A stretch of DNA of 64,000 bases, taken from NCBI GenBank assembly GCA_949825045.1, contig OX463812.1, positions 2,216,661-2,280,660 of the forward strand, read 5' to 3'. The DNA is from Argyresthia goedartella. Lineage: Eukaryota > Arthropoda > Insecta > Lepidoptera > Argyresthiidae. The position numbers and the translations under genes are program-made. This document shows, piece after piece, positions 25,001-37,000 of the stretch (its first letter is position 1; each line of letters starts with the position of its first letter). The notes under the pieces were generated by a model. It was not told the origin of the DNA. It did no database searches and worked only from the letters and a program-made list of their open reading frames with translations.

Positions 25001-28000
25001 AAGTATGACTGTAAATCCAGTGTTTGCTTGGCAAAATTACTGGTATAGCCTGACTGATGTACTGAATAGTAACAAAAAATCAGCGCGACTAGAAATACTG
25101 GCTGCGTGTGAGAAAATAACTGAATTTCGCGACTATAAATCTAAAAACAGCAACTTGAAAACCCTAGTTCGAGTATAAAATACAAAACGAGCGTTGGGTC
25201 TGTTGTTCTTACATGTTCAACCTAACACGAAGGATAAACGGGGCTTCGATTCGCTCACCGCCTTTATCCTTCACCTACCCTGACTCGCCACTTCGCCCAG
25301 ACAGTATTTTTTAGCTCATTTCAGGAAATTCCGTTCATGCTCAATCGCTCAATAGTTTTCTATTCGTTTTATTATCCCCAAAAAAAATAACTTCTGGCAC
25401 TGCCTATCTTTCCCATCAAATTCCTCGCATATTTGATACTTTAGGACAATTCTGATAAAAACGAAAGGGTAAGAGATCGGTCCTAAATTGTCGGCACTAT
25501 CTTCGTTTTAAGGCTTTGCAACTAATATCTACCAAACATATGTAAATGTACATATATATAGGCTGAGTTAGAAATATGGCAATCCAGTTTGATCGTGTTT
25601 CGTGATCGTCAAGTGACATTGGCTTCAACATTAAATGAAAATGCACTTATGATTGTTGGTATGAATAATACGAGTACCTACAACATTTAAAAATAACTTT
25701 TGAGATGAGCGACATAATTGTTCTTAATGAAACCTTTATGATGTCAACAAAAAATAACAATAATATCCATTTGACGAACGATTTGCGCCGAGAGCTCACG
25801 CAAATAAACATTGTGACGAGAAAATAAAACTACAATCGAGAGACCGCAAAGGGCGGAGACCAGAGAACATTGACTTGTGTACACGAGTACCCTCCACCAC
25901 ATCGCTAGTTGCACTCACCCACCCACCAGCCTCGCACTAATGATACGTTGATAATTTAATTTTCCGCTAAATAAATGTCCAAGCAGAAAATCTATATTGT
26001 CTATGTATATTCACAATAAGGTTCAAATAGTACGCATTAGAAATTGATTCCCTGTCTCCCTAACAAGTAAAATACTGTATCTTCTGTTTGCATACAACAG
26101 CCTTTCAGAGTTTGTGTGTATGGGGTCGTCAAACAATGCTAGAGTCTTGTCCTCCTCGAAATTCCTGAAAAGTTGTCTTTGAATGCAAAAATTGCTATCA
26201 TTAAAAATGATAAATAGGTTGTAAATGAAAAATGTAGGTTGGTAGGTAATAATATGTCTTAACTACTTTAAATTTGAATGACTATAATAACGAATTCGAA
26301 AAGAATGTGATAGTTGTAGTATGTATATTATTATTACATGTAAACTATATGTACAGGTTTATGTATGTATTGATATTGATACGTATTTAGTAGTTTGGTA
26401 TATACGAGTATGTATTTTATTTACCGTATTTTATAGATATGTAATTTACTTATATGTATTTTATTATTGTTTAGATATTGTGCACTGCCTACCCTTTATT
26501 GACAAAATTTCCTGTCATGCCTGGGTTTGCTGGAAGAAATCTCTTTTTAGAGATAAGCTCGCCTTTGTACATATGTTTTCTCTTAATGTATCTTTCTGAA
26601 ATAACTGTGTTCAATAAAGAATTTTGAATTCACTATAACCAAATCTGCTTAAATGCTTGTTTCCTATGATAATGAGATGGCCGGAACCCGATGGAAGTAA
26701 TCTTGATGATGCATTGTTGTATTGTGCAGATATAACACCAACAAGCCACTAATCTTTTGTGGCATAATATTTGAATTTGAACCGACCTGATTGGCGCTGG
26801 CCTTTGACTCTACCTCGTCCTTGGCACTCGCGCAGACAATTTATTTTGACCTTGCTTGAGGAATTTCATACAAGGAAATCATCTTACTTTGTTTAATCGT
26901 ACATAAATAATTTTATCTACACACGTATCATAAACTCTCTTTACTGCGTACAAAACCCGCATGTTACGATCAGCATAATGTTAAACTAATTGGTAAAAAC
27001 TCATTTCTTATCTGAAAAATTACACATTATGACCATAATGTGTAGTTTTTCTACATATTATGACATTTAAATTTCGAACGCCGACGCCCGACTGCGCGCC
27101 GCCCCTAGTTTGTCTGTGAAGTTGGTACTACTGACATTCAAATTTCGAACGCCGACGCCCGCCTGCGTGAAGTTGGTACTACAGAACAAGCTAAACTGCA
27201 GAGCCACAATGCCGGTCAAACATGCGGTTCCTGAACACATCAAAGAGAGCTTATGATATGTGTGTAGATAAACTAGTGTATGTAACTGTACATAATTAGG
27301 CATAAAAACTCTTCGGCCTTCGGCTCGTTTCATAAACCCACTCTCGAGTATTAATGCCCTCCATTATGTAGCAGTCACATAAACTACTATTAGCTGATTG
27401 AAAATAATGAGGGATCGAAATACGTCAGGCAGGTGATATCAACTTATATTACTGTGCAGGCTTATGGAGCTAGAATCAAATATTTTGGTACTGTTACAGA
27501 ACGAAAGCGAGTGAATTAATTGCGTCGTTTACGTGTCCGAAGTACGAAATCAAAAATAACTGACGTATCATCATTATACTCATAGTTGACACCTTTGTCA
27601 TACACACAAGACACAAACGAGTGACGAGATTAGTATTTTAGAGATTATTTTAGTAGTCTATTGAGATAATTGGTTTTTATTTCCAAAGATTCCCATTCTT
27701 TATTCATAAGAGCCCTTATTTGATTACCAAGTCTTTTTCGGTTCCAAGTTGCACGCGTTGTGTTAATTCGCTTGAAACTCTGTAACCAAAGGAGACAAGA
27801 TACATACATGTGGTATTGTCTCGCGGGCGGGCGGGCGGGCGGGCGGGCGGGCAAAGGTTGAGGTCGCACAAGTTCCAATGTCATGAGCTATACTCTATTG
27901 TGCGCCAGTGGAAGTGGGCGACTGAAGAGCGCGCACTGCGCGAGGCCAGCTGTAATGCAATTCATGTTGGATCAATTACTTAACGAATGATCGATCACTT

Positions 28001-31000
28001 GAGGATATAATCTGAATTCGTTTCAATCGGAATAGCGATTTGTAAAACTTTCATCGATAGTGGTTTTCAAGTGGAGTTTAGGGTTCCGTACCCGAAGGGT
28101 GCCCAACGGGACCCTATTACTAAGCCTCCGCTGTCCGTCCGTCTGTCCATCTGTCCGTCTGTCACCAGGCTGAATCTCATGAACCGTGATAGTAAGACAG
28201 ATTAAATTTTCACAGATAATGTATTGATGTTGCCGCTATAATATCAAGTACTAACAAAACAGAATAACATAAATATTTAAGGGGGCTCCCTCCCATACAA
28301 CAATTCTTCCAATACCAAATACAAACTTATTAATGCACCTGGTTACGAACATGGAGTGTTAAAGTAGCCGCACAATTAACTTTGTAAACAACATTTGCTA
28401 TGTAAAATCCAAGCTATTCACTCCACACCATCCTTACCATTATACGGCGGTACGAAACCCTTCGTGCGCGAGCTAGACTCGCACTTAAACTTTTTTTTCT
28501 GAACACTTCCGTTTTAGAAATTATTTTGTAGGGAAGCTTCAGTTTGTTTCTCAACTTTTTCACATATAAGTTAACCTTGGTACAGTTGGCTATTATTAAA
28601 CCAAACATCAACGAACTCTAACCTAACCTAACCTGACCGAAATAGTAACCGAGCGAACGGTTTCACTGATTAACCCTTTATGAACATAAGCCAAAATCGC
28701 TCGATATTTCGACCGCTTACCCATACTCGCTAAAGACACTCTTATTCACATAATTATTATATAAATTTTGAACGTTATGATTTTTCGAGTTCATAGTTGA
28801 TGAATGAGTAAAGGTCTTGAAAGTGACCGAGCACTACAGAACGCATTTTAAGTATTTTTTTGAAAGCATCGATATAAAGACCTATGACTGTGTCCATAAA
28901 AAAAGTTGTTTTGATAGCTTGCCGGTTTTCATGAGTGGATTTCTCAATTTTTTCGTGACAAGTATGCATTGAAAGGTATATATGTTACGTTATGATGTTT
29001 ATCATTAATTAGTTAAATCAGTATTTGTATAAAATTATAAACAACAATACAGTTTGCCGTTTAATACCAGTACATACACCACATGTTCACCTCATTTCAG
29101 TTTTGCAATGCATTTGTAAATTGTCGTATTTTATCTCTATAATCAAGATACTATCTACTGAAATTTTATGAGGGCAGTTGTATTATGATCTTACATCAAC
29201 AAATATTCATTGTAAGTATCTGCTAAGACTATTATACTATTATTACTATTTTCAAAATATAAATTAGTATTGTATTTTTTTGTCATTTTCACCTAAACAT
29301 TTTCATATGCCTCCAAAAAAGACCCTGCACGCCAGATACCTCGACAATCTCGAAAAAAACAATGAACATTTATTGATTTGCCTTGTTTTGTTTAACACTT
29401 ACATAAAATAACAGATTTCTCTAAATTGAACAGTAGTAAATGCTCACTGGTCATATGGTTGACCACCTGTTTTTTGGCTTTTTCGGAGTGGGACATACAT
29501 TTTGAGAAATAACTTTAATTGTTTAACAAAACAGAGCCATATATACAAAAATCAAAGTGATTGAACAAAAAAAAATTGCCCTATAAAGGGATAACTAATC
29601 CCCAGGCTCTGGAGTAAATAGTAGTTCAATCCGTTTTGAGCCGCCCGATTAGTATTATTAACTATCTATCTTTCTATCCAGGCTCCTGCACCCATTTTTG
29701 AGTAAGCCTCCTCTTCAATATTCAAATTACTAGGTTAATTTTCTCGAATCATGCGTGTTGTTGTATGTTGCTTGATTGATTGCTTGCTTGGTTGCAGTTT
29801 CTGCAGCAACCACCGCAACAAGGACCGGCCCGACACGGCGCCGGCCGCCGACCTCATGTGCGTGGCGGAGGCGATGACGCCGCGCCTCATACTGCGCCTC
29901 CTGCAGCACTTTAGGGAGAACAGGTACGTTGCCGTCTTCACTACCACACTTCACATTATTAGCTAGCTATTCCCTGGATATGTTGGAAGAAACGTAGCTA
30001 ACTCGATTCTCTTTTTATCCATAAAGATATCTTCATTTTAATCGACAAAAGGAATACTTTGATGAGTTGGTTGCCGGTCTGCACTTTAACGAGTTGTTTG
30101 GCAACTATAACCAAGAATGTACACAAATTAATCTAGAAAATACTACTTAGAAAAGCTTTTTTATCTCTAAATAACCAAACCTAGGATGTCAAAGAAAGAT
30201 TAGCGATAAACTTGGTGTTGTGAATTTGTTCCAGTTGCGGCGCCGTGACGAACTCGGACAGCTACCGCAAGGCGGTGTCGGAGTGCGAGGACTACGTGCA
30301 GATGCTGATGGAGTTCAACAAGATGGGCGACCTGATGCGCGGCGCCATGACCAAGGCGCTCATCAACCCGCAGGTAACAGGCAGGATACATCCTCTAACA
30401 TGAACATACGTTTACATGACGATATGAGAAGGGTCTGTATAGCCAATCAGAATCAAAAATTCACCCAAAAGACAATCAAGAGTCACAGACAAAGATATCG
30501 TTAACGGTTTCAAGTTTTGTTATTTTTGAGCCAAAGCCTCCATTCCAGCCTTTATTCCATCCAAGAGCTTCCCACCATCTCGATGAGTCAATATCAACCA
30601 TATTCTAAATTACACAAGTATTTCGAGTTTCTATAGTCTAAAACGTTACCTCCACGTTATAAAATGGCTTCGATGTTTCCCAGATGTACCGCAACCTGGT
30701 GGAGCCCCCGTTCCCCGAGACGGAGTACGGCTGCTACATGGCCGAGAGCAAGAGCATGTACGAGAAGGCGATAGACTCGTTCCCCGCGCCTGAGCCTCCC
30801 GACGAGTGAGTACTCTTTAGTTAGTACTAAGTACATACAATACATTACTGATAGCTAAATTATCATGGCGATTTATGAGAATCGTATATCAATACTGTGA
30901 TCTCCACTTGCACTGCTACGTTGCTTGCATTTCCATTACCTCAGCCAACCATTCATTCTCATGCATCTCTGCATAATCGACAATGTTTCCATATATCCAG

Positions 31001-34000
31001 CTTGTACTACCCGATATTCAGAGGTGCTGAATAGTTTGTGTGGCAGGTTCGCGCACCTGCCGGCCCTGGCGCCGCGGCTGCAGCACAACACGCTGCTCGA
31101 CGAGTTCATCTTCTGGACGTTCAAGTACGAGTTCCCGCAGAACATCGTCTGCTTCCTGCTCAACATGCTGCCCGACCAGGACTACAAGGTACATGCAAGC
31201 AAGCAAGCAAGCAACCAACCAACTACCAGTTGTTCTTGCAGTACATGTGAAGAGCGAAAAAAGGTGCCTCTGCCGCCTACCATACGAGAGGTCTCGGGTT
31301 CGAGCCCCGGCTGGGGTTAAATAAAAAAACTGGAGTTTTTTTTTACAGAAAGAAAAAAAAGAAAAAAGAAACAGCGACGTCACACGCAAATAATTGCGTG
31401 TGACGTCGCTGTTTCTGGACACAGGGTATCCTAGTGTAGGGCCAGAAGCAATGTATGTGCCTGTAAATGTTGCCTGTAAATGTGTAAATATTTATGTTTT
31501 GTAATGAAAATTGTTCAGAATGATCTCCCTAACAACCTCATAAAATATGATTACACCTTTCTGTTACTTCCCAGTATATATATGCCCCAAATAAACAAAT
31601 GAGTAATAATTGCCAATGAAAACAACTGTGTAACACCAAAATATTTTTTTCCTACCTAAAATGGGTAAATGCTTCCCAAAATGGGTAAATGATCACCAAA
31701 AGTTGCAGAAAATATCAGGCCAAAATACTGCGGTAGCTTAGGTGAAGGGTAAAGGGGGTGAGGAAAGCGATGCCCCCTTTACCTTTCGTATTAGTTTGAA
31801 TAAGAACAACAAAAAATATTTAAAACATAAACTTAAATACACAAAACATAAAAAGAAGTTTGGTGATCATTTATCCAAATACAATTTGGTGATCGTTTAA
31901 ACAAGCCATTACCAATCAATATTTGAAAAATCGTAATTCAAAAGCTTGAGACAGTAGATGCGCCGAGTAGGTGGGTGTAGCTGGTACGTAAGTAATCTGT
32001 ATGATGGATGGTGGTTGGTTGTGTCGGCAGGAGCACCTGACGCGCACGTTCGTGCTGCACTACGCGCGGATACCGCTCGTGCTGGAGGCGGCCGCCGACC
32101 CCGACACGCTGTCCAACCGCGTCGTGCACATGTCGGTGCAGCTGTTCTCCAACGAGCGGCTGGCGCTGCGCTGCGTGCAGCAGCTGCACCTGCTGCACGT
32201 GATGGTGCTCAGCCTGCGCCTCATGATGGGCAAGATACTCATCCGGAACACGCTGCACGACCCGCTGCGCAACGCGCACCACGTGATCGACTGCACGCGG
32301 CGCGTCATGAAGGAGCACTGCTACTGGCCCCTCGTGTCCGACTTCAACAACGTGCTGTCGCACAAGAGCGTGGCGCTGCTGTTCCTGCAGGACGACGTGC
32401 TCGTCGGCATGTGGTTCGAGTTCCTGTCCATGCTGCAAGGTACACTCACTCTGCTCTGTTCTACTATACTATACTATACTATACAGCTCATTTGTTATTC
32501 TATACATATATTGTGAGGGGTTAAAGAAGAGTCCATTTCCAGCTAATTTTACTCAATACACTGTGTCCAATTTTTTTTGGGTTTCTTATAAGTTAAGTTT
32601 TTACTTTTCTGACAAAATTTGTCATAAAGTTATTAATTATGAAAAAACTAAATCACTTTGAGCAACGCCTTGAGTGTCGTTTGTTGGCTTATACATAAAC
32701 AAAGTGATTCGGTGGAATAGGTTTAAGTTAAAAAAACACTCTTGGATGCAATGAGTGAGCCCATCAAATCACTTGATGACAGAACATAAACTCATTTTAT
32801 ACCAGAAATTTTGTCAATCAAGTTATATGGAACTGAGCGTACAAAGTGATTTAAAAACATTCTTGTTTTATTAGCTATCCACCATGGTAAATTATTTTAC
32901 AGAAACTTTGGAACAAAAAACTGTTGCAACAATTGCCAAGTAGGTCGAGTACCAGAAGAACAAGAGTCACTTTTGTGTGGAGCCACACTTGTAGCAACTA
33001 GTGAGGTATATATACCGGGAGAAAGGTATAAAAATGTTATATTTTATTGTATGGCGAAAACTTTGTAGCGACTCGGAGGAAATAGTAGATTATTAACCAA
33101 GGGGATAAAGCAGTGTCTTCTGTCGCGGGTGACGATTTAAATCGCGTGCGTAACGAAGGACTCGAGGTTTACTCCCGAGCGTAGCGAGGGTGTTAAAAAC
33201 TTAAATCACGAGCGAAGCGAGGGATTTAAGACTAGTCCTGAGTGTAGCGAGGGTTTTAAGTTCACTCAAGACTAAGACACCTTTATCACCGAGGAAAATA
33301 CTCTACTTTTCGTACCATTTGCGAAAAAATTAACACAATAATAATATGAGATAAGCCTTTATTAAAAATAATGACAACTAAAAGTAAAGGTTAACATTCG
33401 AAACATTGGTCCAATTATTGATAGAGAGAGTTACATTTTTGTTTGGTACATTTATTGTTGATGAGTTGATTTGAGTATTTCTCTGTTCTTGTGTCTGAGG
33501 AACTTGCGTTTCATTGTAGATAGTATACGACAGAGATAGTGGTGGTGGTGCATCGTGAGTTACGGACGAAGATAAGATGCCGGAAGTTGATGGTTGTGGC
33601 TCTGATGGATTAAGTTTTATATTTTTGTTAATTTGACTGCTTAATATGGTTTTGTTCGCCATTGAGCTTTCGATATAACCCTCAGCTACTCTATCAGAGC
33701 TCCAACCACCGTGTCTTTTTATTGACGTAATATCCGCCCCTGAATCCGCCAAGAAAGTCGCCGAAGTTCTTCTAAAGCAGTGACCGGTCTAGAATTCAAT
33801 CTTTAAGTTTTAAATATTTAGCAATTTCCTTTGGCATATTGCTAATTTTATTTTTGCCGATGGCTTGTCGAATACATTTCCCATTCCGATAGTTTATAAA
33901 AAATCTATTGTTTTCCATGTTGGTGGGACGTAATGCTTGCTATTTAGGAATGATTTTAGTATATTGTCCTTGTACAATGAATGACCGATTTTTCTTTTTC

Positions 34001-37000
34001 TTAGTTTCCTTTACATTAATCAGCAGCAACTCATTGGAATGATTTTCAACGTCCTCCACCTTTAAGTTCACAAGTTCACATCCGTGGCAAGCACCATTGA
34101 GTCCAAAAATTAAGGCCTCCTATAACAAAGATAAAAAACAGGTAAATATATAGAATAATTACCATTACTAAGATACGAAATATTCATAGTTAAATCATGT
34201 ATACTTACTTTTGTGGCCAGAAGTTCGTCGTCGTTCGTCAGGAGCTTCATTAAGAAATTTTTCCACATTTTGAGTCGTAAAATTTTTAGACTTTTTTGCG
34301 CAATGCCCTTCTGATTTTATTTTTAAAAAAGCCAGCAATTTCGTGAATTATTTCAATGCTATGTTTGATGCTTATTGTAGCTTTCAGTTTTGAGTATATG
34401 CACCAAAGTGTATTCGGATTAAATATGTATATGGATAAATAATCAAAATCGATAAGAAGTACTGATTCTGAAATTGATAAGCCTTTCGCACTTCTCCACG
34501 TTGAAAGTTCTTCATAAGTTTTTAAATAATTTTCCTTGGATTTTGTTGGAAGCAAATTATTTACAATTGCGGCAGCATTGACACTGATGGAATCCGACAA
34601 TTCACTGTCACTGTCGCTTTGATTTAACATCGTAACGTATTTATTAGAACATTAACTTATTTATAAAAATAAATTAAAATAAACTTCACGTTTATGTATT
34701 TGAAGAAAACAAAAACGCGGCCAATTCCTTGACTAATATTTTTTTGTCGGAAAAGCAAAGGCATCAAGCTCATACGGCCTCGTCGGTTTTCGTAATTTTA
34801 TTTACTAATCATAACTGCATAATAAATGCGTATTCCTTTTTCAAATAGTAGTTTATGTGACTGCTGCATAATGGAGGGCATTAAAACTCGAGAGTGGGTT
34901 TATGAAACGAGCTCGAAGGCGAGTTTCATAATAATATCACTCGAGAGTTTTAATTAATTCTAATCTAATTATGTACAGTTACATACACTAGTTTATCTAC
35001 ACACATATCATAAGCTCTCTTTGATGTGTTCAGGAACCGCATGTTTGACCGGCATTGTGGTTCTGCAATTGTTTAGCTTTTTTTTTAGTACCAACTTCAC
35101 GCAGACGGGCGTCGGCGTTCGAAATTTGAATGTCAGTACCAACTTCACAGACAAACTAGGGACGGCACGCGGGTGGGCGTCGGCGTTCGAAATTTGAATG
35201 TCATTATATGTAGAAAAACTACACATAATGACCATTATGTGTAGTTTTCCAGATACGAAAAGAGTTTTTACCAAGTAGATTAACATAATGCTGATCGTAA
35301 CGTGCGGTTTTTGAACGCAGTTAAGAGGATTTATGATACGTGTGTAGATAAAAGATGTATAATGCTTTATATATAAACTCAATGGTGTAAACACAGATGT
35401 AATTCAGTATAAATTTCGGTAAGTATTCCAAATTTAAATCACATTCTCCCCCTAGAGGTGAATGAAATTCAGTACAATTTTCTTTCCCTGTTTTTAACAG
35501 ATTAAAAATGACTATTGTTATGTTCGCTTTTTGTGGCATAGAATGTCACTTTTTTGAGCAAGTGGTACGAAAAACTTATTTTTCACACCTTTTATTCGGA
35601 AAAGTAATTTTTGCTCCACGACGAGAGCGAGCAAAATGCTACTTTTCTGTTCAAGCTACTTTTTAATTTATTCATTGGCATATATCATTTACGCAATGAG
35701 CACAGATTAAAATAATCGAATGTTATTATGAAATTAAATTACAATCGACTACGATGGCGTAGTCGATTAAAAACGAACATGTTTGAAGTTTGAACTTTAA
35801 CAACGTTAAAAAAAATGTCACAGTAAATTATTTGTTTTACTGAAATCTAAACTATTGATATCTGTTATTATGATATAAATGAATATTGATATCCGAAACC
35901 ATTGTACTATTCGATTCGATTATTTTTACACATTAGTAAAAGTACACATGAATATTTTATCTGTGGTGATCCTAATCCTTCACAATCCGCCATTATAAAA
36001 AAAAGTTGTTTACGTTGTTCGATTACTGTAAAAGTGGTGAAAGTATAATTCAAAGTATAGTTATTTAATTTTTTTAGAGCATATAATTTAAATTTTCCTC
36101 ATGTCGGTGTGAAAAGTTGTATGTGTCACATAGGAGCAAAATTATTATCGTCATGAGCGTTAACGCTTGAATCCTTCGTTACGCTCAGGATTCTATCGTA
36201 GAATCCTTCCCTTAACTCTGGATTCAATGTACCGCCCTCGCCATAAATACATCATTTTGCTCCCTTGTGACACAAATAACTATTATTCCATTTAGAATCC
36301 TCCATACAAACGTGATCCTGGTTCCTTCTAGGGTGCTCTCTCCACCTACTTTGCAATTATTAGAACAGTTTTTTGTTTGTGAAGTTTTTGTTAAACAATT
36401 TACCATGGTTTATAGATTAATAAATTCGTGCGCGCCATATTTTTTTAACATAATCGATGTTATAAAATTAAAAAAAAATGTTTTAGTTTTCTCGTGACAT
36501 GAATTGATGGGCTGTCTACATCAAAACTAACAGTGATTTTATATGCTTCATGTAGTTTCATCAGTCCTGGACTATGTCCATATGTAATCTAATCTTGCAA
36601 ATAAAATTTGACCCACTGCCTCGTTTCCGATTGAGCTGAAATTTTGCATGCGCATGTAAATCAGATGACAATGCAATATTTTTATGACATGGAGCTGATC
36701 TGATGATGGAGCCGGAAGGTGGCCATGTGACCTTCGTAATAAAACGACACAATCCCATCGAGTGTGGGCTCGTTTAATTCGTCTTGACAGGTACTCTGAT
36801 CCTAGATGGTACCTGATGCTGATGACGGAACTGAAGGTGGCCTGAGGATCTCTTTAATAAAACAATACAATCCCATCGAGTTCGGGCTCGCCGGATTTAT
36901 CTTGACCAATATGGTTCCATATTCATTTTACAACTAATAAAAGTTTATTTACATTTTTTTGTTTATTGCTCGTTTCATTTTATGCTATTCCACAGAATCG

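Noticed and set aside
27067..27333. 88-aa frame, and similar frames at 21793-22067 and 35008-35394
   Set aside because: All are translations of the same MITE family in different copies.
31938..32438. 166-aa minus-strand frame
   Set aside because: Antisense of UBR3-like exon 7; His/Val-rich composition is a by-product of GC-rich codons on the other strand.
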